IMG/VR virus record: IMGVR_UViG_3300025872_000096
Coordinates: 1 to 45,017 of that record
Direction: 5' to 3' (one strand)
Source: a virus
Length of the DNA: 45,017 nt
Shown here piece after piece: positions 8,338 to 16,202 of this stretch (the first letter of the stretch is position 1; each line of letters begins with the position of its first letter). Both the position numbers and the translations under genes were made by a program. Below the pieces are notes generated by a model. That model worked only from the letters and a program-made list of their open reading frames with translations. It searched no databases and had not been told where the DNA came from.

Positions 8338-8934
8338 ATGAGTGATTTTCCAGTACCAGCAGAAACAGCAAAAGCTCCAGCAGGAACCGCTGCTCGTTTA
8401 ATTCAAGTTGCTAAATCTCAAGTAGGATATATTGAAGGTCCAAAAGATAATGAAACAAAGTATGGTGCATATACAAAAGCTAATTTCCAGCCATGGTGCG
8501 GATCTTTTGTTAACTGGTGTGCTAATGAAGCAGGAGTAAAGATTCCTAATACAGTTTATACACCAGGTGGCGCAGCAGCATTTAAGAAGGCTAACGCATG
8601 GATTGATGGAGACATTGCAGATCCAGAGCCAGGAGATATCGCCTATTTTGATTTCCCTTCAGACGGTGTCGATAGAATTTCTCACGTAGGAATTGTTATT
8701 GAAGATAATGAAGACGGAACTGTTTGGTGTATTGAAGGTAATACTTCAAGCAACAAAAAGGGCAGTCAGAGAAATGGCGGAGAATGCTGTAAGCAGCTTC
8801 GTGCATATAAGAAAAACAAAGCAGGAGTAATGGTTTCAATCGTAGGATTTGGTCGTCCGAAGTTTAAATCTGGAGGAACAGCAGTTAAACCTGCACCTAC
8901 AGCAGACGGAAAGTGCCCTACTTGCGGTAAATAA
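8338..8934 (+). CDS. CHAP-domain endolysin
   Basis: 198 residues. The CHAP amidase/peptidase fold shows WCGSFVNWC with catalytic Cys54, SHVGIVIE with His116 and IEGNTS with Asn135. PEPGDIAYFDF is typical of the region before the His. The C-terminal CPTCGK could bind zinc. It would cut peptidoglycan peptide bonds at lysis; no signal peptide, so it needs a holin. It follows the holin candidates within 2 nt. Confidence 0.88.
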   Translation: MSDFPVPAETAKAPAGTAARLIQVAKSQVGYIEGPKDNETKYGAYTKANFQPWCGSFVNWCANEAGVKIPNTVYTPGGAAAFKKANAWIDGDIADPEPGDIAYFDFPSDGVDRISHVGIVIEDNEDGTVWCIEGNTSSNKKGSQRNGGECCKQLRAYKKNKAGVMVSIVGFGRPKFKSGGTAVKPAPTADGKCPTCGK

Positions 8935-8935
8935 A

Positions 8936-9079
8936 ATGAATACCTATAGGATTAAACTTGAGGTTGATGCAGAAGTCCAAGCATTCAGCGAGGAAGATGC
9001 AGCAGATTATATTAATGATATATTCGGAGTTGACGATGAAGTTAAAAACGTCAAAGTCGTTAGCGTGAAGGAGAAATAA
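8936..9079 (+). CDS. Small hypothetical protein
   Basis: 47 residues, start 1 nt after the endolysin stop. YRIKLEVDAEVQAFSEEDAA then NVKVVSVKEK gives a beta-alpha-beta pattern common in tiny phage proteins. Not identified. Ends in ATGG overlap with the next gene. Confidence 0.65.
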   Translation: MNTYRIKLEVDAEVQAFSEEDAADYINDIFGVDDEVKNVKVVSVKEK

Positions 9080-9888
9080 TGGCTAAAGAAGGATACAAAC
9101 CAACAGGAGGAATGAAGTCTGCAGCAAAGCGGGCTATACGTTGGAAACAAGAGGGTAAAGCAACAGGTGCTGGTACAGCAGTTGGCTGGACCCGTGCTGG
9201 ACAATTAGCTAGAGGTGAAACACTCAGCCTCTCTACTGTCAAGCGAATGTACTCCTTCTTTTCAAGACATGAAGTAGACAAGAAAGGTAAAGACTTTTAC
9301 AATACTTCTAACCCTTCGAATGGTAGAATTATGTGGGACGCATGGGGTGGAGATGCTGGTTTCTCTTGGTCTCGCAAAATTGTAGAACGGGAAAAGAATA
9401 TGAAGAAATCATTAACCCAAGATGATCTTGTAGAAGAAATTAAAGATATGCTTGAAGATGCCGTAGAGCCATTTGATACAGTAATTGAAATTGATGACGA
9501 TGAAGAAATTAAAAAAGCTCTCCGTCCTGAAATAACCAAGGAACAACTTGGCATGGTAATTGAGCATTTGATGGAGGCTATCGAGGGAATGATCGAAATG
9601 CCAGAAGTTGAAACAGAAACAGAAACAGAGACAGAAGCCCCAGAGTCAGAAGACTCTACAGAAATGGAAGATATGTCTAAGTCAGATATATATAAGTCTG
9701 ATGATGAAGAAGATGACAAGTGGGATAATGAGATGCAGAAGTGTTGGACTGGCTATAGGCAAGTCGGCATGAAAGAAAAAAATGGCCGAATGGTCCCAAA
9801 TTGCGTACCAGTAGATAAAGCATACGACGTAGAGGACAAAGAAGAGCCAGTAAAAAAGTCCATATGGGATGGAACTTTTCTTAAGTAA
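9079..9888 (+). CDS. Conserved phage protein, acidic
   Basis: 269 residues. The first about 110 residues (KEGYKPTGGMKSAAKRAI, LSLSTVKRMYSFFSRHE, WDAWGGDAGFSWSRKI) form a conserved domain seen in phage and plasmid proteins. A very acidic stretch with TETETETEA repeats follows. Near the end, CWTGYRQVGMKEKNGRMVP is a short motif I associate with phage prohead-protease-type proteins. Possibly virion-related; no catalytic triad is visible, so no enzyme call. Confidence 0.65.
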   Translation: MAKEGYKPTGGMKSAAKRAIRWKQEGKATGAGTAVGWTRAGQLARGETLSLSTVKRMYSFFSRHEVDKKGKDFYNTSNPSNGRIMWDAWGGDAGFSWSRKIVEREKNMKKSLTQDDLVEEIKDMLEDAVEPFDTVIEIDDDEEIKKALRPEITKEQLGMVIEHLMEAIEGMIEMPEVETETETETEAPESEDSTEMEDMSKSDIYKSDDEEDDKWDNEMQKCWTGYRQVGMKEKNGRMVPNCVPVDKAYDVEDKEEPVKKSIWDGTFLK

Positions 9889-9891
9889 CTA

Positions 9892-9921
9892 TTGACATAG
9901 CCGCAGCAAAACCTGTATAAT
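9892..9921 (+). promoter_or_regulatory. Consensus promoter before the WhiB operon
   Basis: TTGACA at 9892-9897, 18-nt spacer, TATAAT at 9916-9921. It drives the run of small genes that includes whiB. Confidence 0.8.
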
Positions 9922-9961
9922 ATATATCAGTGGGATGCTGCGGTTAATTTATTAGGACGGC

Positions 9962-10186
9962 ATGCTAAAGTTAAATGAAATTGGCGTAAATCTCTTAATC
10001 AAGAGAGCCAAGGATGTTACTCCATATTGGGACAATTATGACCTAGTAATATGGAAAAAGGATCCATCAGGGTTCACAAGCATAAAAGGACTATTTAGAA
10101 ATACTTGGGGCATTGCAGAAAGAATTTCTGTAAATAACGAAGGCGTATGGGAACTTCCAAAAAAATATGTCAAGTATTTTAAGTAA
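9962..10186 (+). CDS. Hypothetical protein upstream of WhiB
   Basis: 74 residues, basic, Trp- and Lys-rich, with beta-strand pattern (YDLVIWKKDPSGFTSIKGLF). AGGA lies before the ATG. Overlaps whiB by 20 nt. No family recognised. Confidence 0.7.
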   Translation: MLKLNEIGVNLLIKRAKDVTPYWDNYDLVIWKKDPSGFTSIKGLFRNTWGIAERISVNNEGVWELPKKYVKYFK

Positions 10187-10478
10187 TCTAGGAATAGATG
10201 AAGAAGATTTTGATTGGTACTCGCTTGCGATATGTCGTGGAATGGACACAAATTTATTTTATGACCAATACGAAGCCGATCCAAACATTGCAAGAAATAT
10301 AGATGAGATGTGCTTATCTTGCCCAGTTGTTAGTATTTGCTATAAAGCTGGTCAGGATATGAATGAATATGGAGTATGGGGAGGTGTCTTTATGACTTCT
10401 GGATCTATTGATAAGTCTAAGAATTTGCATAAGACTGCCGAAACCTGGAAGAGATTGAAGAAGAAAAATGTTCATTGA
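10167..10478 (+). CDS. whiB: WhiB-family iron-sulfur transcription regulator
   Basis: 103 residues. Four cysteines in the WhiB pattern: Cys23, then CLSCPVVSIC giving Cys49, Cys52 and Cys58, followed by GVWGG at 69-73 and a basic tail (KRLKKKN). The cysteines bind a 4Fe-4S cluster and the tail contacts DNA or sigma factor. WhiB proteins occur almost only in actinobacteria and their phages, so this is strong host evidence. It may redirect host sigma factor during infection (inference). Confidence 0.92.
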   Translation: MSSILSNLGIDEEDFDWYSLAICRGMDTNLFYDQYEADPNIARNIDEMCLSCPVVSICYKAGQDMNEYGVWGGVFMTSGSIDKSKNLHKTAETWKRLKKKNVH

Positions 10479-10794
10479 TAAGAGCCAAGACAAGCTTAAA
10501 GAGCATTTTAAATACGGAATTAATCAATGGACTGGCGAACCAAATAAGCCCGTATTCTATAACGATGAAATGAAAAAGAGAGTGCACGAGATACAAAAGC
10601 CATCAATGCTTTTGATGGACATAGTAAAATATCCCGACTTTCTCGCATTAAGATTATATGAAGATAACTTTATACAGTTTGAAGGAACCAAAAAAGAAAT
10701 GGTTATTGATTACGTAAGTAAGGTAAAGAAATTAATTGAATCATATGGTGTAAGATGCGAGTTAGAGGGAGTTCCAAGTGCGAGAGTACTCTGA
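10468..10794 (+). CDS. Hypothetical protein
   Basis: 108 residues, overlapping whiB by 11 nt and the next gene by 17 nt. LYEDNFIQFEGTKKEMVIDY then KLIESYGVRCELEGVPSARV looks like a small alpha/beta protein. Not recognised. Confidence 0.7.
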   Translation: MFIDKSQDKLKEHFKYGINQWTGEPNKPVFYNDEMKKRVHEIQKPSMLLMDIVKYPDFLALRLYEDNFIQFEGTKKEMVIDYVSKVKKLIESYGVRCELEGVPSARVL

Positions 10795-10975
10795 TGTCAT
10801 ATATATCGTTTGGCTTCATGACGAACAACGTTATGGAATGCTGGAAAAACTCGGAGCCTTTGCCTCTATGGTAAAATATAACATAGACGGAGAAGAGTAC
10901 GAAGATTTAGTAGAGAATGAGAATTTCACCATAGTGGATGAAATTGTTCATCAACATGTTGAGGAATCAAATTAA
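10778..10975 (+). CDS. Hypothetical protein, GTG start
   Basis: 65 residues from GTG 10778. IYIVWLHDEQRYGMLEKLG is compact and amphipathic. Ends in a 1-nt TAATG overlap with the next gene. Confidence 0.6.
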   Translation: MREYSDVIYIVWLHDEQRYGMLEKLGAFASMVKYNIDGEEYEDLVENENFTIVDEIVHQHVEESN

Positions 10976-11211
10976 TGGAAAAAATACTTTGCTATAGTTG
11001 CAATAAGACTAAGGCTAAATTAGATGTAAAGAAGTCTTCATTGCTTCCTATAAATCTGCTAATGTGCGAGACATGCATCTCGTCTAAATTTGAGCCACGC
11101 TGGGTAATTATTTTGGCGGGTAGATCAAATGGACCAGACCATGTTAAGGAATTTATTATCCGCCGTCGCTATGTTGGCAATGAAGTATCAGCGTCAGAGT
11201 TGCTAGTTTAG
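10975..11211 (+). CDS. Zinc-ribbon protein
   Basis: 78 residues. CYSCNKTK and CETCISSK form two CxxC knuckles about 25 residues apart, then a basic tail (FIIRRRYVG). This form of small zinc protein is widespread in actinobacteriophages. Function unknown. Confidence 0.72.
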   Translation: MEKILCYSCNKTKAKLDVKKSSLLPINLLMCETCISSKFEPRWVIILAGRSNGPDHVKEFIIRRRYVGNEVSASELLV

Positions 11212-11225
11212 ACTTAATTTTACGG

Positions 11226-11231
11226 TATAAT
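11226..11231 (+). promoter_or_regulatory. -10 box (near-leaderless gene)
   Basis: TATAAT, 9 nt before ATG 11241; a weak TTGCTA lies upstream. Confidence 0.55.
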
Positions 11232-11240
11232 TAATCTATT

Positions 11241-11549
11241 ATGGATTATACCTCAATCGTAATTGCCCTATTTGCTGCCACATTATCTGGATTTGCAACT
11301 GCCTTGGTCGCTGCCGTAAGAGACAGTAAAAAGGAAAAAGTACGTAGGGCTGAGCGGGAACAAGATCATCTTAAATTAGAGATAAAAGACCTCAAAATTG
11401 AGTTATATAAATTAGAAAAAGAACTGATCGACTGGAAAGATAAATATTATTCTTCTATCCAAGAATTAATTCAGGTAAAGGCTGAGCTTGAAAATGCCCT
11501 AGTTCAATTAAATATAATTGAATTTAGGGATATGGACTCGGAATATTAA
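11241..11549 (+). CDS. Membrane-anchored coiled-coil protein
   Basis: 102 residues. One N-terminal helix (IVIALFAATLSGFATALVAA) and a long charged coiled coil with Lys/Glu/Leu heptads to the end. Spanin-like in shape, but actinobacterial hosts lack the usual spanin target; could anchor a complex to the membrane. Confidence 0.65.
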   Translation: MDYTSIVIALFAATLSGFATALVAAVRDSKKEKVRRAEREQDHLKLEIKDLKIELYKLEKELIDWKDKYYSSIQELIQVKAELENALVQLNIIEFRDMDSEY

Positions 11550-11555
11550 AAATAG

Positions 11556-11561
11556 TATACT
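11556..11561 (+). promoter_or_regulatory. -10 box of Ntn-hydrolase gene (leaderless)
   Basis: TATACT, exactly 6 nt before ATG 11568. Confidence 0.6.
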
Positions 11562-11567
11562 AGGGGT

Positions 11568-12134
11568 ATGACCTGTATAGTCGCCCTAATTCATGAAAAC
11601 AAGGTTCTCCTTGGCGGAGATGCTGCTGCATCCGACGATAAAAGTGGTTTAATATTTCAAAGAACTGATCCAAAAGTTTTTAAAGTAGGACAATTTGGTA
11701 TTGGGTTTGTTGATAGTTTTAGAATGGGTCAGATACTTCAATACAATTGGACACCACCTGTTTATAAGCCAACTGCAGGGTATAGAAATCTAGATAAGTT
11801 TATGAGAACTAGATTTGTTGAATCAATTAAAGATGCTTTTAAGGAACAAGGTTATGGAAACTTCAGTTCAGGAACAGAGGACGGAGATCTTGGTGGCATC
11901 TTTTTAATAGCAGTTCAAGGTGCTGGAAGAATTTTTGCGATGGACTCTGATTTTCATATTGGAGAAGCAGATGTTCAATATATGGCAGAAGGAGCAGGAC
12001 AAGAACTTGCCCTTGGCTCTCTATTCTCTACAGCTCAGGTTAAGACTCCACGTAAACGTGTTAGAATGGCTTTAGAGGCGGCGGCTAAGTTTAATATGAG
12101 TGTCAGACCACCCTTTACAATAATTGAAGTCTAG
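11568..12134 (+). CDS. Proteasome-like Ntn hydrolase
   Basis: 188 residues. After Met removal the protein begins TCIVAL, placing Thr2 as the N-terminal nucleophile. GGDAAASDD gives the Asp of proteasome beta and HslV subunits (Asp18 here), and DPKVFKVGQFGIGF supplies the Lys (Lys36) before the second strand pair. A GGIFLIAV-like strand and GAGQELALGS resemble the family's later GSG region. It would be a self-compartment protease or a peptidase using the Ntn fold. The host proteasome could be a partner or target. Not tested against beta subunits. Confidence 0.75.
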   Translation: MTCIVALIHENKVLLGGDAAASDDKSGLIFQRTDPKVFKVGQFGIGFVDSFRMGQILQYNWTPPVYKPTAGYRNLDKFMRTRFVESIKDAFKEQGYGNFSSGTEDGDLGGIFLIAVQGAGRIFAMDSDFHIGEADVQYMAEGAGQELALGSLFSTAQVKTPRKRVRMALEAAAKFNMSVRPPFTIIEV

Positions 12135-12142
12135 GATATAAT
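12114..12142 (+). promoter_or_regulatory. Promoter (leaderless gene at 12149)
   Basis: TTTACA at 12114-12119, 17-nt spacer, TATAAT at 12137-12142, 6 nt before the ATG. Confidence 0.75.
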
Positions 12143-12148
12143 AGATTT

Positions 12149-12505
12149 ATGAAATGGCTAAATCGATTAGCCGCCCTACTGTTCGGCTTGTTATCAGTCG
12201 GGGTAGCGAGAGACTTCTTTAGCAAGTACGAGTTGCTTGTATTAAATAAAGAAAGTATTGAGCCTTATGAAGAGGAAGAGCAAATGGGAGATATCATTAA
12301 CCTGAGACCTCAAAACTATGATCATGCAATGGATGTTCGTGGTACTCCTACTCATGTATGTCCATGTGGATGTAACATATGGAACATAAAAGCAATTTTT
12401 GATGATTTTGAAATAGCAACTTACTTCCTAGATATGGAATGTGCTAATTGTGGTAGCCTTGCAACTGCTCCCACTCCGATAGATAAAGACAGAACGGATA
12501 TATGA
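12149..12505 (+). CDS. Membrane-anchored zinc-ribbon protein
   Basis: 118 residues. A short N-terminal membrane helix (LAALLFGLLSVGVA) and a C-terminal domain with CPCGC and CANCG knuckles. An internal ATG at residue 46, preceded by GAGGAAGAG, could give a soluble short form. Leaderless start 6 nt after TATAAT. Function unknown. Confidence 0.65.
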   Translation: MKWLNRLAALLFGLLSVGVARDFFSKYELLVLNKESIEPYEEEEQMGDIINLRPQNYDHAMDVRGTPTHVCPCGCNIWNIKAIFDDFEIATYFLDMECANCGSLATAPTPIDKDRTDI

Positions 12506-12666
12506 GAAAGTCAGAAAGAATCAGGGTGCTGGAACTTGAAGTATTACGCCAGCAGTATGAATTAGAATATTTAAAGATAACTTTGCAGGCTATGATGGAA
12601 TCAAAAGGATTAAATATTCCTGAAATGGATGCTGGCAAATGGTACAACAGGAAACCTAAAGAATAG
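12502..12666 (+). CDS. Small coiled-coil protein
   Basis: 54 residues, ATGA overlap with the gene before. Leu/Glu/Arg heptads (RIRVLELEVLRQQYELEYLK) predict a coiled coil. Its stop codon lies 3 nt before the subtilase promoter. Confidence 0.65.
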   Translation: MRKSERIRVLELEVLRQQYELEYLKITLQAMMESKGLNIPEMDAGKWYNRKPKE

Positions 12667-12668
12667 TA

Positions 12669-12697
12669 TTGACAGGTTCTACGCTATTTAGTAGAAT
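12669..12697 (+). promoter_or_regulatory. Promoter of the subtilase gene
   Basis: TTGACA at 12669-12674, 17-nt spacer, TAGAAT at 12692-12697, 7 nt before ATG 12705. Confidence 0.8.
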
Positions 12698-12704
12698 AGT
12701 CTAC

Positions 12705-13643
12705 ATGAATAAAAAAATCCTAACGGCTCTAATTGCCGTATTAATTGCTGTACCAACGAGTTCATTTGCAAATGTAAAGAACTCTACGCTGAAAAATAGC
12801 ACATCAAATGTGCCTACATTAGCTATCCTAGATACTGCGATAGACAACTCAATTCCTGACATTAAATCAAAATTAGTTTACGAGGTGTGTGTTTTAGAAT
12901 GGACAACATGCCCTAATGGAAGATCATTTATGGAAGGTCCAAATTCTGCTACATTGCCACTAAATGCCATTACCAAAAATGGTTTTGATCATGGCACACA
13001 GATGGCCTCTGCAGCAATTCAGACTAACCCAAATATGAATATTGTATTTGTACGTATTGTTGGTCAAAATATTAACTACGATAGACAAATTAACACAGAT
13101 GCATCAGTATGGATGGCCTTGGATTGGGTAATTCAAAATAGAGATAAGTTTAATATTCAAGCAGTTTCGATGTCACAAGGACACCATAATTTGTTATCTT
13201 CAACAGACTACTGCCCAAAAAGCACCTTAGTTGAAAATAAGATAAAGGTTCTTGTTGATTCTGGAGTACCAGTATTTTTTGCTTCAGGCAATACCTATGA
13301 CTATAAAAAGATTGACTGGCCTTCATGTATCCCTAACTCAATTTCAGTAGGCGCTGCTACAAGAAATGGCATAGAGGTATATAGTAACTATGATGCTAAC
13401 TTAATTGATTTTACTGCAAACTCACGAGCACAAGTATTTGTTCCAGGCGGGGCAAGAGTGAATGCTACTGGCACATCTATTTCAACTCAAGTAGCAGCAG
13501 CATCATGGCTAGCGGTTAAGTCTGCTAAACCAACATTATCATATACACAACTATATGATTTGATTAAAGCTAAGTCTAGACCAGTTAAAGGTAAGCAAGG
13601 AAACGGCATACTAATTGATCTTGCAGGAGCATTAAATGGCTAA
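12705..13643 (+). CDS. Secreted subtilisin-like serine protease
   Basis: 312 residues. The start at 12705 is chosen because the promoter occupies the longer frame and the next residues make a signal peptide (KKILTALIAVLIAVPTSSFA). Catalytic triad of peptidase family S8: Asp43 in LAILDTAID, His96 in FDHGTQMAS and Ser258 in ATGTSIS, with Asn196 (FFASGN) for the oxyanion. No long propeptide. It would work outside the membrane, perhaps on host surface proteins or on the phage's own secreted proteins. Overlaps the next gene by 8 nt. Confidence 0.88.
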   Translation: MNKKILTALIAVLIAVPTSSFANVKNSTLKNSTSNVPTLAILDTAIDNSIPDIKSKLVYEVCVLEWTTCPNGRSFMEGPNSATLPLNAITKNGFDHGTQMASAAIQTNPNMNIVFVRIVGQNINYDRQINTDASVWMALDWVIQNRDKFNIQAVSMSQGHHNLLSSTDYCPKSTLVENKIKVLVDSGVPVFFASGNTYDYKKIDWPSCIPNSISVGAATRNGIEVYSNYDANLIDFTANSRAQVFVPGGARVNATGTSISTQVAAASWLAVKSAKPTLSYTQLYDLIKAKSRPVKGKQGNGILIDLAGALNG

Positions 13644-13848
13644 TCAAGTAACTGTACTGGAAGCAATTATCGGAGACGTTGCAATTGCGTTATATCAGAA
13701 ATGGTATAACGCAATGCCAATCGAAGAAAGAAGCGAATTGGCAGAAGAAGCATTAAAAAAGAATGCACAAGAAAGCACATTATTTGTAATTCAAATGTTT
13801 ATGGATAAATTTAATGAGGCTGCCGAAGAATTAAAAAATCAAGACTAG
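13636..13848 (+). CDS. Hypothetical helical protein
   Basis: 70 residues, helical and acidic, overlapping the subtilase gene. ALYQKWYNAMPIEERSELAE resembles a small helical hairpin. No family recognised. Confidence 0.7.
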   Translation: MANQVTVLEAIIGDVAIALYQKWYNAMPIEERSELAEEALKKNAQESTLFVIQMFMDKFNEAAEELKNQD

Positions 13849-13850
13849 TA

Positions 13851-13879
13851 TTGACTAGCCTTATATTATTTAGTAGGAT
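13851..13879 (+). promoter_or_regulatory. Promoter (leaderless repair gene)
   Basis: TTGACT at 13851-13856, 17-nt spacer, TAGGAT at 13874-13879, 6 nt before ATG 13886. Confidence 0.75.
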
Positions 13880-13885
13880 AGGACT

Positions 13886-14359
13886 ATGCAAACATTTCTA
13901 CCACACGCAAATTTTGATAAGACTGCAAAACACCTAGATCGTAAACGTCTTATCAAGCAAAGCGTTGAGAACCTACAGGTACTCAAGTCCTTGGCGGGTT
14001 ACTATGATGAATCAGGTGCTTGGATAAATCATCCAGCAGTTAAGATGTGGCGTGGACATGAAGACTGGCTATTTCTTTATAATGAATCTATTATTAAGGA
14101 AATTATTCTTCGTGGCTATAAAAATAGCACACACGCAAAGTTTGACGAGATTTATGAAGAGAATTTCATGGGTCTAGAGTCAGACAGACCTTGGTGGCTT
14201 GGAGATGAAAAGCTTCATTACTCACACAAGGGCAGGTTATTTGAGAAAGATCCTGAAAAATATTATTTCTATAGCGAATATTCTGACTATCGTGAGTTGG
14301 GCTATACTTGTTGCGATAAATGCCAATATTTTTGGCCTACTCATGTGGAGGCAATATGA
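13886..14359 (+). CDS. Pyrimidine dimer DNA glycosylase-like (MSMEG_6728 type)
   Basis: 157 residues. MQTFLPHANFDKTAKHLDRK, then QSVENLQVLKSL and NHPAVKMWRGHEDWLFLYN match the actinobacterial family related to T4 endonuclease V, where an N-terminal Thr after Met is the nucleophile (here Thr3). WWLGDEKLHYSHKGRLFEKD is a strong family block. It would cut DNA at UV dimers. A Cys-rich tail (CCDKC) is extra. Sunlit freshwater would make such repair useful (inference). Confidence 0.8.
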   Translation: MQTFLPHANFDKTAKHLDRKRLIKQSVENLQVLKSLAGYYDESGAWINHPAVKMWRGHEDWLFLYNESIIKEIILRGYKNSTHAKFDEIYEENFMGLESDRPWWLGDEKLHYSHKGRLFEKDPEKYYFYSEYSDYRELGYTCCDKCQYFWPTHVEAI

Positions 14360-14658
14360 TAATCACAGACGATACATTTGGTCAGGCTATATCAGATAAT
14401 AGTCTTATCTTGGTAGATTTCTGGGCAGACTGGTGTGGTCCTTGTAAAAAGATGAATCCAATCTTAGAAGAACTCTCAAGTGAGACTGGACTGTTAATAG
14501 GAAAGTTAAATGTTGATGAAAATCCAGGAAAATCTCAGGAATACTCTGTACAATCAATACCGACTATGGTATTATTTAAGGATGGAAATCCAGTCCACAC
14601 AGTCGTAGGTGCAATGCCTAAGCACAGACTGTTAAAGGAACTAGCACAATGGATTTAA
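14356..14658 (+). CDS. trxA: Thioredoxin
   Basis: 100 residues. WCGPCKK active site at 26-32, cis-Pro at SIPT (69), and a normal thioredoxin length. Start 14356 is chosen over an upstream in-frame codon because GGAGG precedes it and it makes an ATGA overlap with the repair gene. It would reduce disulfides and can feed electrons to ribonucleotide reductase. Confidence 0.93.
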   Translation: MIITDDTFGQAISDNSLILVDFWADWCGPCKKMNPILEELSSETGLLIGKLNVDENPGKSQEYSVQSIPTMVLFKDGNPVHTVVGAMPKHRLLKELAQWI

Positions 14659-14882
14659 CATTTGACGAATGGATTTCATACGGGCTTGAAAAAGGTTGGT
14701 GCGGACCTCCTGTATGTTACACACACGACGGACTACCAATGTCTGAACATGAAATGCAAGGATTTGATAATGGCGAAGATCCATGTATGCATGTTGTAAG
14801 AATGTACGAAGACATTGATATGAAAAATGAAATTGAGGATAATCACTCACCGTCACAATGGCGGAACTCGTACACAAACTAG
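14649..14882 (+). CDS. Small conserved actinophage protein
   Basis: 77 residues, overlapping thioredoxin by 10 nt. GWCGPPVCYTHDGLPMSEHE is a pattern I associate with short actinobacteriophage proteins. The Cys/His could bind metal. Function unknown. Confidence 0.7.
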   Translation: MDLTFDEWISYGLEKGWCGPPVCYTHDGLPMSEHEMQGFDNGEDPCMHVVRMYEDIDMKNEIEDNHSPSQWRNSYTN

Positions 14883-14930
14883 AATTCCATTTTCACAAGA
14901 ATATGGATAATATAAGGAGAAATAAATTAA

Positions 14931-16004
14931 ATGAAATCATTTAAGAAAATCGCCCTAGCCGTGGTTGCAGCCATGACTATGAGCACCCTTGTTGCAACAT
15001 CTGCAAGTGCTGCACCCATGGTCATTACTTCTGTAAAGAAGAATACAGGAACAATTGCTTCCCCGACATGGACAACACAAACAGCAGGTACAGCAGCGAC
15101 TGCACCAATTACAATTCCAGTTCCTACAGATAATTCTGTAGATTCTGTCGATGTAGTTGAATTTGTAGTAACAGTTGACACAGGAACAGCAGTTTCTGTT
15201 AGCGCAACTAACGCAACTGTAGTTCCTGCATTTGCAACATCTACAGCACCAGTAACATCATCTTCAGGATCATCTACATGGTCATTGAATGTTGGTACAG
15301 GTACAACAGCAACGTTTTATGTATATACTAAAACGACAGCAATTAGCTCTGTAGCAATTTCAAATCAGGGCACAACAGCAACATACTTCATTCAGGGTAC
15401 ATCTACACTGATTGATAAGATCGCTCTTTCTGGCGTTGATTCAGCACCAGCAGGAACATCAGTAACAGTAACAGCAACTGCACAAGACGTATTTGGAAAT
15501 AAAATTTCTGGAAAGACTCTAAATGCAATTGCTAATGGAGCAACACTTGATACCGTAACAGTAACAACTGGTGCAACATTGACTAATTTTGGCACAGCAG
15601 ACGTTAAGTTTGTTGCTCCAGCAACTGGTCCAGTTACAATCGTTTTCTATGCTGCATCAGCAGACATGGCAGCAGCAGTTACTGGATTTAGCACACCTTC
15701 TGCATCATCTGTAAAGGTAATTGCAGTTCGTGATTTGAGTGGTGAAGTTGCTGCTCTTACAGCACAACTTGCAGCAGCAAATACTGCTCTTGCAGCAGAA
15801 CGTGCAGGCCGTGCAGCAGATAAGACTGCAGCAGACAAGGCTCTTGCAGATGCTAAGGTTGCCTCTGATAAGGCCCTAGCAGATGCTGCAGCAGCAAAGG
15901 CTGCTTCAGATAAGTCTATTGCGGATCTAAAGGCTGCCTTCAATAAGTTGGCTCGTCAGTGGAATGCAAAGAATCCAAAAGCTAAGGTTACTCTAGTAAA
16001 GTAA
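14931..16004 (+). CDS. Secreted Ala/Thr-rich protein with coiled-coil tail
   Basis: 357 residues. Signal peptide MKSFKKIALAVVAAMTMSTL with cleavage near ASA-AP. Two beta-rich sections rich in Thr/Ser/Val follow; SAPAGTSVTVTATAQDVFGN looks like a bacterial Ig-like domain. The end is a coiled coil with ADKALADAK-type repeats. AAGGAG lies before the ATG and a strong terminator follows, so it is a single-gene transcript, likely highly expressed. It resembles surface-layer or cell-wall proteins of the host group; a receptor mask or adhesin is possible. Confidence 0.7.
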   Translation: MKSFKKIALAVVAAMTMSTLVATSASAAPMVITSVKKNTGTIASPTWTTQTAGTAATAPITIPVPTDNSVDSVDVVEFVVTVDTGTAVSVSATNATVVPAFATSTAPVTSSSGSSTWSLNVGTGTTATFYVYTKTTAISSVAISNQGTTATYFIQGTSTLIDKIALSGVDSAPAGTSVTVTATAQDVFGNKISGKTLNAIANGATLDTVTVTTGATLTNFGTADVKFVAPATGPVTIVFYAASADMAAAVTGFSTPSASSVKVIAVRDLSGEVAALTAQLAAANTALAAERAGRAADKTAADKALADAKVASDKALADAAAAKAASDKSIADLKAAFNKLARQWNAKNPKAKVTLVK

Positions 16005-16013
16005 TCTAAATTT

Positions 16014-16053
16014 AATAAGGGGGCAGGGCTCAAGGGTCTTGCCTCCTTATTTT
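16014..16053 (+). terminator. Rho-independent terminator
   Basis: AATAAGG (16014-16020) pairs with CCTTATT (16045-16051), extended inward by GGC/GCC and AGG/CTT pairs, then a T run. It ends the secreted-protein transcript. Its 3' arm holds a TTGCCT (16039-16044) that serves as the -35 of the next promoter. Confidence 0.85.
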
Positions 16054-16067
16054 ATAAATGATAGAAT
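16039..16067 (+). promoter_or_regulatory. Promoter inside the terminator arm (leaderless GTG gene)
   Basis: TTGCCT at 16039-16044, 17-nt spacer, TAGAAT at 16062-16067, 6 nt before GTG 16074. Confidence 0.65.
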
Positions 16068-16073
16068 AAGATT

Positions 16074-16202
16074 GTGGAAGAATACTTACAAGAAAAAGTC
16101 AGAAAAGACATAATAAGAGAAATAGGTAATCTTGAACTCCCAAAAGAATGGGAGCCACAAATGGTGATCGATTATATAATCAGAAAGATAGACAAAAAAT
16201 AA
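16074..16202 (+). CDS. Small hypothetical protein, leaderless GTG
   Basis: 42 residues, charged and helical (EEYLQEKVRKDIIREIGN). GTG lies 6 nt after TAGAAT; stop overlaps the next ATG by 1 nt. Not recognised. Confidence 0.6.
   Translation: MEEYLQEKVRKDIIREIGNLELPKEWEPQMVIDYIIRKIDKK

Noticed and set aside
9297-9719. Long Ser-rich open frame on the minus strand
   Set aside because: It is the reverse of an acidic, Glu/Asp-rich gene; low-complexity Ser runs arise from the other strand.
12669-12704. Longer start of the subtilase
   Set aside because: Those bases are the promoter; the signal peptide begins at 12705.
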